A DNA stretch of 64,000 nucleotides from Apricaphanius iberus (Eukaryota; Chordata; Actinopteri; Cyprinodontiformes; Aphaniidae), in contig JAPXFQ010000364.1 of assembly GCA_028564705.1 (NCBI GenBank), positions 1,302,001 to 1,366,000 of the forward strand. The letters are read 5' to 3'. Within the stretch, counting starts at the first letter, position 1, and each line of letters begins with the position of its first letter. A program made the position numbers and the translations under genes. The notes beneath the pieces are model-generated. The model ran no database searches, was not told the DNA's origin, and saw only the letters and a list, made by a program, of their open reading frames with translations. Positions 1 through 12,893 of this stretch are shown piece after piece.

Positions 1-240
1 GTAGATATGAAACAAATAAAGCAGCAAATAAAACGACTCGCAGCATACATTTACAATAACAAATAGCAAATAATATTATTATTTGTGGCAAATGTCTGAG
101 CTATTACATGCATGTTTTTCAACATTTTACGAATGCCAAACTTACTGGCACCCCCGTGAATGACAATTTATACAGCACATTTTTGACAATAAATGGCCCA
201 TTGTTTTCAATTTATTGAATTACATTCTGTCATTCATCTC
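1..240. other. AT-rich sequence without a recognised feature
   Basis: No gene, repeat or RNA is recognisable. The stretch probably belongs to the intron downstream of the pcdh9 large exon. Confidence 0.4.
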
Positions 241-259
241 TTCACTCACTGAGGGTGGA

Positions 260-503
260 AAGCTCAGAAGGTAAGAGTTCTTCCTGGAACTGACAGGTTG
301 GTGTTTCAAACCCCTGCTTCCTTCGACTAAGTCGCTGTATCCTTGGGCAAGACACTTCCCTGCTGTTGGTGGTCAGAGGTGCACGGCCACCCCGGGGCAG
401 AGTGACAGAAGCAAAGCTGCATAGAATCGACACCAGTGAGAGAAAGCAAGGGTTCAAATTGGCAACCCACCAGTTGCAGGATGAATTCTTACCTACTAAG
501 CCA
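260..503. repeat. Inverted pair of tRNA-headed SINE fragments
   Basis: Positions 260-321 on the plus strand look like a degraded tRNA-type promoter head, with an A-box-like AGCTCAGAAGGTAAGAG and a B-box-like GGTGTTTCAAACC, followed by the SINE-body phrase CTTGGGCAAGACACTT. Positions 442-503 read on the minus strand give a similar head (GGCTTAGTAGGTAAGA, then a B-box-like TTTGAACCC). The two heads face each other across about 120 bp. The SINE assignment rests on the box motifs and on the body phrase, which is widespread in fish SINEs. The family is not determined. Confidence 0.6.
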
Positions 504-520
504 GTAACACATTTCAAATG

Positions 521-3500
521 GTTGGAGAATAAAGAGGGAGGGAGAGACGGAGGGAGGGAGGGATCTATGATTTATTCTCTGTGTATCATCTCTACTAGAG
601 TCCTGATTTCTGTTGTCTCTTTAGTTAACATCATACATTTTCTAAAAGATTTAGATGTAGTGGCTTTATATAGTGGTGGGAGAAGGTTATTTGTTGTGTT
701 TGTGAAGAATGTTTGTGTTGATACAGCTGAACGAGCCATTTCTTACCCAGTGTCCCAGATCATCCACTGTGCCTAACAGTGGGTGTGAGGTGAATCCTAA
801 TAAAACCCTACTTTGTCTATCACTGGACCCAAAAAGGGTTGCACTGGCAGGTATCTATTTGCTTTTCATCTGCATAAATGCATTCAAATTGGGTTGCATT
901 TTTTTTTTTAAGTCTTAAGATTATTCTTAATACATTTCACAAATTTTTACCAGGTTTGTCAATAAGCATGGAGGATGCTAAATATGGACAGTCAGAAAAG
1001 TGGTATTCAAGTAGGAGATCATTTACTTTTGAAAACGAAGACAAATTTGTAGATTGAAAAGATTAATGGGCTTCTTTTTTTCAGAAAATTTATTTTTATC
1101 TTTGAAAACCACCATATTCATAAGAGTCAAAAGAAAATCAATGATTCTTTTTCCACTAGTAATTTAATGATAACTGAAATACATGATCTTAAGATACTAA
1201 TAAGTTAAATCTGTCTCATGCGTTGTATCAAGCGCACTTTCTTCTGCTCTGTTTATGAATTTCAGTCAAATGACTGGGCTATTAATAAACAGACACACTT
1301 CCCACTGTTAAGATATGCACCAGAACAAGGCAGCCATTGATCTCTTCGGGTGAACTGCTGAAAGCAGGATTGAATAAGTGTTAAGGGAACAAAGTCCCAT
1401 AACAATCACAGCAAACACACACACTCAGACACACATGTACCCCTTTCATGGGGGATTCCATGTGATGTAGAGCCTGGGGTGACCACAATCTAAAGTCTGG
1501 CGAAGAAGGACTTTAATTGTTCTTGGAATGAGGGTGGGCTTGTTTCTGGGACACTGAAAAACCCTTCCAAGTATGCAGTTGGGCTACATGGCAAAATAGG
1601 CAACAGTGTTTAAAGTGGAAACACGGGTAACAGGGTCAAGCATGTGGATGTTTTGCACCCAGTTTTTTCTTACACTGGACTTCAGTTTGTAGGTATGACA
1701 AAATCTGCTGCATCATCTGAGAAACTACATTAAAATAGATGCCTTAGCTGTGTATTACTTCTCTGCAGTGATGATGGCTAGCATACAATTCTGATGGGTG
1801 ACAACTGCAGTGGATGAATCAACAGAATGGATGAAGTTTCTTATTCTTATATGTGTACTTCCATGTATGCTGCATAAAAAAAACATTTAGCTTTCACAAG
1901 AGCATTCTTCTCTAGTTTTTGCCTGGCAGATGTTACCCTCAGTTCTCTGTTACTGGAACTGTGCCTTCTGAATGTCACAGCTGAAAGCAGCCATAAAGCT
2001 CTTACGCTGAAAAAAAAAAAAAAAAACTTTCTTGGAAATGCAGTTGTGGCAGGAAATAGAAAATAAATCTGGGTGCATATATCCATTATCAGGGCCCGTT
2101 ATCGTCAGAGGGGAGTCTGTGGAGAGAGAGGAAACCAGGCTGGATCTCTATGTGAACCACAAGATAGGGGAAACCAATTTTCACCTCCTCCCTATACATC
2201 TTCAACATACTACTTTCTCCAAGCCTTGCTAACGCTGCACAACCAGGGTTAAATCACTTCATCTAAATAAGCCAGCCAAATGTTTTACACCTCTGCATAT
2301 TACTGAGTGGCGATAAGTTGCTGGTTCACCGCTCTGTGCAGAGCAGCTTTTATTTTCCTCTATTTTCAGCTCTGAGGCACCAACAAAGATGAGCAAATCA
2401 GCAAGCTTTGGTGAATGTGAAGCACAGAGAGACAAAAACAAAGTAAAAATAAGAGTGAGAGAGTGTTTTTTTTAATCCTTCCATTTTTACGCCCTTGACG
2501 ATAAAACAAAAGACAAGTCGTATTTTATGTTTGCGTTAAATATTCCCGTGCGCAGCCTCTCTAAGACAGCTTATTCTAAAGCAGATGTATCACAGGTCTT
2601 ATCTGCTCTCCTCAGCAGACAAAGGCAAGGCGCATGGCTTCCACTGTAGAACGGTGATGCCTGGGGCACAGGAGCAGGCATACAATCAATATAATTCTCC
2701 ACTCTATACATTGAAGAGAAGTAGGTTGACATACGTCCTTCCAGCTGACACAAATCACAACTTCTTCTCTAATTAGGTCTCTAAAGAACATTGTACATCT
2801 AATAATGCCCATTTTAGACTCCCCCAAGAAATACTAAACAAATACTATCCTGGCTAAATCCTCCTCGTCTTTGTTGTCCTGATGAGGGAAATCACCGCAC
2901 AGATTTAAGGAAATATATAATTAGTTTTAACGCTAATTAATGGATGTTCTTAATTCATCTCACCAAGGGAACAGATGTAGACTTAATCAGCTACCATTCA
3001 ATCACAAGATCAAACATTTTTTTCTGTCCTAATCGTGAGGCAGCTAAAGCTTTTGTGAGAGCCAAGAGATACCTATATTTTTTAAGTTTGTAAATTATTT
3101 TTACATTTCTTTTCAAACAGCATAATCTAAAAATATTATTTTATTGCTCTTACATCTAAAGGCACCATTTATTTTATGTTAAAAAAAGTGCCAGCTTTTA
3201 GATTTGCATTTTGTTAACTACAGCAGCATGTCTTACTCTTCGAAAATCCTTAAATCAGTGTAAAATTATGTTGGCGTATATACATTTCTCATGTACTGCT
3301 ATAAGAAGTAATGATAAACTGGTATCCAAGCCTTGTTAGAACTGTATGTAAATACCCAGAGATGAGTTGATTACAGAAAACAGTTTAACGAAACGATTAA
3401 ATGAAAATAAGGCAAAGGAAATCAGACAAAAGACCAACAATTGCTCAGAATGTAGAGATCAGCAGTTTAAGATGAGCAAGCAACTTTTCATTTTAACCAA

Positions 3501-4625
3501 GCTCACTTCAATAAAACCATAAAAAACTCCTTTCACATAGTTTCCTTTAAACCAATTATCTGCATACTCTTCTATTGCATCAACCTTGGATATAATTAAG
3601 TGGTTTTAAACCTATCAGTGATAGCTTAAACATGAAAAAACACTCATTTTATAATCAAAGGAAAGAAATAGGATAACATTTCCATCACTAGCCCTAGACA
3701 TCAGTAAATTTAAAGTACATTTAAAGTACAGCTAAGCCCAAAATCACTCCTAACCAATGTAAATTATTATTTTATTATTTATTTTTTTTAACCAAGAACT
3801 TTATTTCAGATTGCACAGGTAACTAGAATTTTAAAAGGATGAGATACTTTAATAAAAGAATCAATGTTGAAAGAAATGATCTCTTAATTTACATTCTATT
3901 TTAGAAATGGCATGTTGAAAATTATTTAAAAAAAAATATTTAGTGGCATTACAGCAGGAGTCTACCTGCAGTCATTTTCAGCTACCCTATCCCCAGATTG
4001 TCTTATAGCCTGAATTCAGGACTGTATATGGAAAACTTAAAGTTATTTCAGTTAAATTAAAGCTATTGTATAACTAAAATATATTTTATCCAAAATCTGC
4101 CAGGAGTAAGAATAATTTTAGAGTCAACCGTAGTTACAACTCTTGACGTAATAAGAACAAGCTAAATCAACAGCAGATCAAATGAGTTGGCTCACAGAAA
4201 CAAAAGCTGCCTTATATACGAAGGTCAACTGAATGCTTGGTCACTTGGAACTGCCAACTTCTTGGGGACTATAAATGGCTTTAAAGAACCCAAATCAACA
4301 GGAAAAAGCTTACCTAAACTTTATCAGTCCTTTAATTTTGTCAAACTTTGTGCAAAAATACAGCTGTAAATATATCTGTATGTGTTCCTAGTAAGAACAT
4401 TCCTTTTCAATGTATATATATATATATATGGTGGGTTCAAGAAAGGCTGGCGCAGTTTACCTCTCTTACTCTAAGAAAAATGGATTTTTTCTTGGCTCAA
4501 TTCAATAAAATTGACTTAAGAATTATTTATACGTGTTTATGTGTTTGTTTCTTATTTTTGTTTAAAATTTAGAGACACAAAACAAGGGGTGCAGGCCATG
4601 ATTATATTACCTGAGGGAAGGGGTC
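521..4625. other. Non-coding, probable pcdh9 intron
   Basis: This AT-rich DNA lies beyond the donor of the pcdh9 coding exon, in the gene's direction. It has a short purine-rich run at 531-565, a poly-A tract at 2010-2026 and short poly-T/A runs. All open frames are short and show no recognisable protein. About 2880-3000 contains clustered TAATTA/TTAATTA homeodomain-type cores and could be a conserved non-coding element, which is an inference only. The later pcdh9 exon that would carry the RRVTF tail motif was not found. Confidence 0.5.
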
Positions 4626-4795
4626 TGTTGACGGAGTGGGGTTGTTCTGATTGGGTTTATGACTGTGTGTGTTTGTAATTTATTAGGTTTTAATTTTGTC
4701 TGCTGTATATTGTTTTTATCTTGTATAGCACTTTGTGCTGCCAATGAGATTAAAAGTGTTTTATTAAATAAAGATTGATTTGATTTGAGGAATGA
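4626..4795 (+). repeat. LINE 3'-end relic
   Basis: The sequence ATAGCACTTTGTGCTGCC, then a GTTTTATTAAATAAAG stretch and a GATTTGATTTGAG tail, matches the general pattern of fish LINE 3' UTR ends: an 'agcactttg' phrase, then AATAAA, then a short tandem-repeat tail. No coding part is attached, as expected for a 5'-truncated copy. The clade cannot be fixed from this fragment. Confidence 0.5.
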
Positions 4796-5851
4796 GGTTT
4801 TACAATTTATGGAAAAATTGTTACAGAGGAAGGACTGCATAGCCAACTGGCTGTGGGGCAGCCTGGAAAGAGAAGTTAAGATGCAATGAATGCAATATAC
4901 TTGGATACTTGAGGTTGGGCAGCAGCATTGTTAGCTGGTCAAGGCTTAGAGCTACCGGGCAAGGGAGAACTGCACCTCTGCAGTCCTTCATCTCCTCGAT
5001 AATAGGGTGGATCATTTACAGTTTCATATAGACAAATTTCACTCACACACAAATAAATGACATACACAATTTTGTTGAAAATAATCTCAATAGATAATCT
5101 CCTGTATTTCTGATGTTAACACAGAGACTAAAAAGAGACCCGATGGTTTTACATATTGCTGATGAAGGAGTTAGCTTAATTTATTAGGACCCCTGCTGCT
5201 TGGGTGTCAAGAGATTTAACTGGTGCTGATGCTCCATAAGTAGTATTTATTTTATTCAACAAAGGAAAAAGACTAGTTTATCCTAGTTTATGCAAGGGAA
5301 AGGTGCTATTTTTTCTATTAAAAGTTGTTGGGTTTTTTGGGACATAAAATAACAGTTACTTGTTTGTTGGATGTCCTTAACACTAATTCCTTTCAAAGAA
5401 AATTCTGGTCTCCACATTTAAAACTACTCCTTATGAAACGGCAGTCTCATCCGTTGAGAGATCCCACTGGAATAAGAAGAGCCTTTTGCCTTGCTAAAGG
5501 GCACCTCTGGGGGGGTTTCTTCTCCCTCATCTAATTTATCCTCCTTGCTTAGAATTGACCAAGCCCCCGTCTAATCCAAGGTTCGTTTTCATGACCTTTA
5601 GCACACTTGTGTTGTGTGTAAAGTAGTACAGTAGTATCCGAATGTAAACTTGTCTATGGAAACTAAAGAGAAATAAAAAAGGAACACTTGCCTCAGGCTC
5701 TCAGTGACATGACCAATGCACCTGCTTTCAAAGCCGATCCAACACATAAGTTAGGCTGGAGGGGCTTTTTCCCTGCTTGCAACATCAGTGCCTAACAGAG
5801 CAGTCTACTCGCCCTAAAAATAAGAGCACTTTGTTTTGTCTTTGAAAATGC
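4796..5851. other. Non-coding, probable intron
   Basis: No recognisable gene or repeat is seen. Open frames here are short and low in information. Confidence 0.4.

Positions 5852-5923
<72 letters not shown>
5852..5923 (+). repeat. (GATA)n microsatellite
   Basis: About 18 uninterrupted tetranucleotide units. Open frames running through it, with Leu-Ser-Ile-Tyr repeats on the minus strand, are artefacts of the repeat. Confidence 0.97.
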
Positions 5924-8900
5924 TGACTAAAGTTTGCAAAAAAAACTTGAGTGAAGATCCACTTCACACATTTAAGAATCCTCTCGCCAAAGACTGTTCG
6001 TTCATTTTCCTAAGATTTGGTCGATGAGCCTCCACTCATTTTATGGAAAACAGATTAATTATTCTAATTTCAGTAATTTTTTTAGAATCAGTCTTAATGA
6101 TTTGGTTTATTTAATTAAATTAGTTTCTTTTTACAGCAGCAACTCGTTGTCAAAACCTATATAACAAAAAACAGACTGTGTTTCTCTGGCAGTGGAAAGC
6201 TTCTATCAGAAAATCTGAGAATATTATCATTATTAAGACTCTGCTAGTCTTATCTCTTTCAGATGAAAACACATTTCATATTTATAAGGGATGCTATCTT
6301 TCCTGTATAAAGAATTACTTTGATTGAGAGGAATGTGATGCCACAGAGCTGTAAAGAGCGAGGAAATTCTCACGGAGAGGTTTCTGTATTATTTGGAGCC
6401 CCTTAATCTTCCTAGCATATTATGAGTCTCCTTAATGTCTCAGTGGAGTTCTATATTGTTTTAAAATGTGGGCAGTTACAGAAATTATTCTTGTGTGAAT
6501 AAAAAGCTGCAGCCTAGACAATATTTTCCAACAGAAGTCTGGAATGCATCAAAGCATATTCTCTCAGCTACTTTAGTGATCAAACACAAAAAGAGAAGAA
6601 AAGAAAACACCATGGAAACCTTTTTTGTTCTGTATTATGAGTTCTTAAACCTGTATCATATTGAGCTTTATTATTATGAAATTAACCATTAAGGAAGTCC
6701 TTTTTGAAATATTTATCTTGTTTTCATACTGCCTGAACTCTGCAGCATTACAAGTGGGTCATAAAATAGTCTTGCTTTATCTATGGATCATATAACTGCC
6801 AGGTTTGGAAGCACACTTTGTAAAATTCATTGCTGTTATGGATAACACATGAAACTCCTTGTGGAGGACCAAAGACCGAATAGGCTGTTTTTGTTTGTTT
6901 GATTTTTTTTTTTTTTTTTACCAAACTAAGTTAAAAAGACATGTGACATCCTTCTAATGTGGATAATTGTTCAAGTGGATGTATGCTCTGTCAGGCTTAC
7001 TCAATTTCCTCATGAAAAAATGGTATGAAAGAAAAAATGTGAACACAAGGGTCATAAATCTGCTTCAAAAGGTTGTGTGTACATCTCCTTCAGTAGACAC
7101 TGAGGGTTTCTGTGAGATTCCTTCACAGAATTTAACAAATCTGGTTGCTTAAATGGTTCAATTTCAGCCTATTGTTAGACACGACTTTTGTCTCGTGTGC
7201 AGTCATTTCATTCCTCTGTCTTGAAAACAAAACTTGCATGTTGCTTTGTTCCTTTTACATAGAGGATGTTGCAGAGTAATTGGATTGACTGTTCTGTGTC
7301 TTAAAATCCATTCAATGCAAATAGATGTCATATCTTAAACCATCTCTCACAGTGCCAGAATAAACCTGTTCTATAAAATTCAATTAAGGCACTGGAATTG
7401 TAGATATTTCTGTATAGTCTTATCACTGAACAGGAATTTTGTTTTATTTGGAAAAAAATGAAGAAATTACAACACATTTTGAAGAGGCAGGCAACATGAT
7501 TATACTTACAGCATTCAGGTTTAAGTTTCAGGCAGCTGGTGCACATAGCCTTTATAAAGTGACCATGTAGATGAGGTCAAGCTATGATACTTATATTTAT
7601 ATAATTTTTTGTATTTAGTTATCTACTCTGTTTTCCTTTCTCAGCTCTCAAATGCAGACAAAGCTCTGCTTCTGGCTTTGAAAAGGAGTAGACAGATTAA
7701 GCTGAGTTAGGCCTACTTTTCATAAATGTGTTGGTGTGGCACTTTGAAATCCCCCACTCCCCCTCAACCCTTTAGACCTTTTCCACTGCGACAGAAAGAG
7801 AAAAAAAAAAAACAGTTAAGAGGTGACACATCTGTGCTTCTTTATATGAAGGGTAGCTGGAGATTAACAAATGAAAGTGTCAGTAAAGAAAGCCGTTTTC
7901 CATTGCAATAAAAGGAAAGAAAAACACTTCTCTGTATGAGTCTGATACCCACCTATACACATTTTGAGAGCATATCTGATTAAGATGATCCAGATGGTAA
8001 GGATGATATTGGGATGGGTGATTGAAAGATTTTTTTCTTTTTTTTTATCAGTTGCTGCTCACCATAAGACAAATATGCTCTATATATTTCAAAACAAAGT
8101 CATTATTAAAACACACCACTGTAAGACCCCATTCTGAAATTCCACCATAAATAGAGATCAGGATGATAAGACTTGTCTGCCATTTTTTTTTTATTAAGGA
8201 GCTGTAAACAGAAAAAAATTGGGAAGCAATGTTAAGCTACAGTCCTTATTTACTTTACAGTGATCCAATTTTAATGATTGTATATAAATAAGGCATATGA
8301 CAATGCCAACATTAATGGTGATCAAGCATCGTGGGAATGACTTTAACACCATTTTATGATTCTTCCTGTCTTTTTTATGATTGACAAGCCATCGCTTCTT
8401 AATACTGCTACTTTGTTGGAGGTGAGAAGGAATCAAAGATACCACACAAAAAGAGGCTACTTATGCACCTTATAGGTATATATTTGATTTAACACTCACT
8501 CCTGTAAATGTACATTTTAAGGTTTTAAAAGTCAATTGTATGCTACAATACTGCCTTTGTACTCTTCGTCTAACACTTCGTTTTAACCTATTTTCCCTTT
8601 TCAAGTCAAAATTCTTTATACTAGCAGCCATATTCAACTGGTCATAAACAATTGAGCTAAAAACTGTTGGGGATTTGTTTCCTGTGTTTGTATCACATGG
8701 TTTCAATCAGGAAAAATTTTAATTTGTTCCAGGTCTGTCTGTGCCTTAACAACACAATCTTGTCTCATCTGTCAAAACAAATATGTCTCAGCTGCATAAA
8801 CAGAGAAAAACAACAGCATAATCCAAATATGTGTACGAATCTGTGTGTCAAGATGCACACAGACTCTCCAATTTACTAACTTCCTAGAATCATTCATTAA

Positions 8901-11900
8901 GCAACCAGTTTCCTTTTTATCCTTCTGCAAACATTTACAACAGCTTATGTCAATAGGTTGTCTGTACTAACAGCAGCATTTTCTTTTTTTTTTTATTACA
9001 AACACCTTCTAATATAACGCAAATTGTACCAAATCAAGCACAACACTGAAATCATATAAATGTGTTTCATTAAAATTCCATCAAAAAAAACTGGCGAGAA
9101 TTATAATTTTTTATTTGGACATACCATTTCTTACAGTGATATTATTGTAGAATATTAATATTGAGCACAAAGCATGAAATTGTTATGGAAAAATCACCTG
9201 TTATGATCAGGGATGAAATTAAAAGTTCATAAATGTTATAAAATCTCGGCTACGCCTTTGTTGCTGGGATAATAAAAAAACTATGAATAAAACACTTGAT
9301 ATCAGATGTTTTTTAAAAATCTGCCAACTTGATCACAGTCACATTTTTGAATTGAGGTCAGCAAAGATCAACACTTAGTGTGCCAACAAACTGCTTCGAA
9401 TTTTTTGTTAGTTAATTATTATGATGATTGCTCATCAGCTTTTCTATGAGTCGTTTTCAGAAAAAAATATCAATCCGACCAAAAAAATTGCCCTCCCCAG
9501 ATATACCACTTGGCAGTCTAATCAGCTGCTGTTCTTCTTTCGCAGGCAAACACCAAAGGGTGCACAAATGGCATCCTAAATACTACAGAAACGTATGAAC
9601 ATCTCAGAAATAGGAAACAAACAGACAAAGTCGAAGCAACAGAGAAATTGTCTCTTTGAAACATTTATTATGAAATTATAAAGGTAGAATAGCACTGTTC
9701 ATGTAAAGCTTTTGTTAACAGAATAGGAGTTGCAGTGTACTTAAAAACTGTAAGATTAATTGATTCCAGATGTAAATAATGCATACCCAGAAAAGGGAAA
9801 AGTTAAAAGTAAAGCGCAAGGCAAGGCAATTGACCAATACCAAAATAAAATCATCAAAATTAATCACAAGTCCATAATCGTTTAACACAGCACATTAGGC
9901 AAGATTACCAGGAGTTCAGTTTAAATGAAACATCATATATACAAGAAAGATTTACATTGATGAAAGTTACAGACTCAGTTCTTTATGAGCAATGAGGCCC
10001 CATGGCAAAGCAGTTAATGGCAGTCACATTTAAAGTCCAATGTAAAAAAACAAAATGGGGGTGTGAAGAGATGGGGGTTAGGAAAGAAGCTGGCTGGCAA
10101 TGCCATTATCACAACTATTAGTCTGGACACTGGCACACCTCAGTGACTGTTTGTGACTGTGAGTTACTTGACACGACAACCCAGCTGACAAGGTATCCCT
10201 TTGGGTTTGTCATGTCAGAACGTACAGCACCATAATGCCCAGGCACTCCTGCTCCTCTAATGATAAACACAGAGGACAAAAAAAGGAACGCAGTCGGGCC
10301 ATGTCCTCATCTATTACTAATGATCCCAACCCAAAGGTGAAAGCAGCCCCATTGTTGGCGATTTAACATTGCATGTAATGGCATTGACCCAGACAGGAGC
10401 GTGGGTGAAAGGTTACGGCTGGAGATGGGGAAGAAAAAGAGTGGGTGGAGGGACCAAGTGAGGAGCGGAAAGAGGAAATGGGTCGTCTGGAGGGTGGGGG
10501 GCATTCAAACAATGAAGTAGCATCAAAGTTCTTTTTTTTTTATTTTACAAAACTTTTTTTTTTTTTGCAGACAAGCAAGCAGTCAAGAAACATTTTCTTC
10601 CACCCTCTACTCTTATTTTTGTTGGTATTTAAAGAGAATTCAAATGAGTTTTTGATACCACACTGTACATGTTTAAAAAAGTGGTTTGTCTTTTTTCTTG
10701 TCATGCAGTGTTGGAAAATTTACCAGGCTAGTATGTCAGCTTGATTGATTGCTGCAGAAAAAAAATGGGAAATGAATTTCACAGATTGGTGAAAACAAGG
10801 AGTTGACTTAAGTAATGACAGCCCCACAAAAGCCACAGAGACTTTTGTGCAGTAATATTACAAAGCACAAGTAAATGATGAATTTGAGATAAATGGGTTG
10901 CCAGCCAAAAATGATGGACAATCAACAAAACAAGAGAAAGAAAGAATAATAATGTGCACAAACACATAAAACTTTTCAGTATGGTGCAACATTTGTCAGT
11001 ATGAAAAACCTAGTTGTACATGTGTCTTGGAGAAAAAAGCTGTGTAATGAGAAAAGGTTTGTCATGATGTATTATGAAAAATCTATTACAGAGTTACCAT
11101 ATAAACACAAATAAAATAAATTAAATTAAATTCCTGGTAATTTGCCATTGTCTGTGTTTCGGGTATATTGCCCATGGTAGTTACAAAAACATCAGGAAAA
11201 AAAACAAACAACAGAAAGATTATAAGTACATAAATATGATACATAAATATATAAATATATTATTATTATTTTAACAAAATAAAAAATATAAACATACAGA
11301 ATAAATGAACTGGAAAGTTCAACCAGTGCACCTACAGGGAGCTTTGATTTATTGTGTTGTTTTGAGCAGACAAAACAGGATCACCCTTGGGGCAATAATC
11401 CTCTCAGATAGTTCTACTCACATCCGCTACCTTAGTAAAACCTGCCAGCAATTTCATTTCCTTTTACCCACCAAGACATACAGTACATGACACGTTTCTT
11501 AAAGAAATACTTCGTTCTCTGCCCCAAAGAGCCTTGCAAAGCCTGCACTGATGATTCAAGGCTTTGATAAAAATAAAAAAAACTTCACTCACAGACTTAT
11601 TGGCTTACTGTTTAAGGATAGCTAAATTTGAATTAAGGATATGCTACATTTTTTGCAATGAGAGAACACAGTTCTCAGGCTGTTTTTCTTGCAGCTACCT
11701 GTACTTTGCTAAATTATTCAACTGCTGCTGGCAATAAACTCAGGACAGATCACAAATTTGCTTGATTAAAGTCTTCAAATTTATTCATTCCGTGTTATTA
11801 CTAATTCATATCCACAAAAACACATGGTAGTCTACAGGTTGGTTGTTGTTTTCAAGGTTTGAAACCCACTGGAACATCATTAGTCAGAAGTATCAGGGGC

Positions 11901-12827
11901 ACATAAAGCATTAGAGATCACAAACTGAGTACCCTGATTAAGTGACAGGATAGCTGGGGAGAAGGATGTATGATCACAGTCGGCAACAATCACTGGCCTC
12001 TCTCCATCTTCCGCCGCCAAACTCTGTGTCAGCATAACCCAGAAGATATAGCAACAGACTTTTCCCCTCAGGTGCAACATTGTCATAGTTCATTAATCTT
12101 CTCAAACTTCTCCTGCTGCCATCAGCCCCCGTACATACTACTAATCCCCTTATTAATGTGGCAAATGAACCTGCACAAGAAGGACGACTCCCCCAAGGCT
12201 CCATAATTACAATAGTCTGTATAAACTCCTGTTTGCATTGAATGTCCATTCATTAAATGTACCGACAAGACAACGGTAGAATTACTGAGCTAAGCAGTCA
12301 TGTTTCTCTCTCTGAGGTTTTTATAACACTCCGTGCTTTAATCTGCATACTCCATCAAGTATAAAAGTTAATAGCCTGCTCATTATTTGTTACTTATAGT
12401 GTAACATACGTCTGCTTTTGCTATAATGGTTGCAACAGTAAGAAAAATTATCCATGAGTCCTGGTTAGACAGACAAAGTTCGCTTGTTTTGTGTTTGCTG
12501 TATACGGCTAATTTCTAAAAAGAGAAATGTAATGGCCTCTGTCCCCAAAGCTAAGGCATATAAGGAAATATATTAAAGCAGCTCAAGTAAAAAAAAAAAA
12601 AAGGTAAGCAATATCTTTTACCTGCCATGCGACAAAAATTAAGCGAACCCTAAAAAAGTACAACTTTTACACATGAATTTTAAGGACACATTGATGCACA
12701 TTTAAAATCCTTACAAAAAACGGGCGGTAAAACATGTTTTGTATTCGTGAAAGTCTACACATGTATCTCTTTGATTTCTCATTTTTACAATGTTACTTCC
12801 AAATCCTACAACCCCCACTCACCCATG
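5924..12827. other. Non-coding, probable pcdh9 intron
   Basis: AT-rich sequence with scattered homopolymers, for example poly-T at 6902-6919 and T runs near 10530-10566. No domain-bearing open frame, tRNA or clear mobile element was recognised. Anciently conserved enhancers could be present but cannot be seen without alignment. Confidence 0.4.
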
Positions 12828-12893
12828 ATAACATGAGCCCTGGGATCTGACGCACAGCACATAGTTAATGCATAGCCACTGGGCTCATGTTAT
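12828..12893. repeat. 13-bp perfect inverted repeat with 40-nt spacer
   Basis: ATAACATGAGCCC at 12828-12840 is the exact reverse complement of GGGCTCATGTTAT at 12881-12893. Either strand could fold into a stem of 13 bp with a 40-nt loop. No flanking target duplication or transposon end was recognised, so its nature is unknown. Confidence 0.85.

Noticed and set aside
366..776. 136-residue open frame near the left edge
   Set aside because: It crosses the inverted SINE pair and a purine run and shows no protein similarity.
5785..5967. Minus-strand Leu-Ser-Ile-Tyr repeat protein
   Set aside because: It is a translation of the (GATA)n microsatellite.
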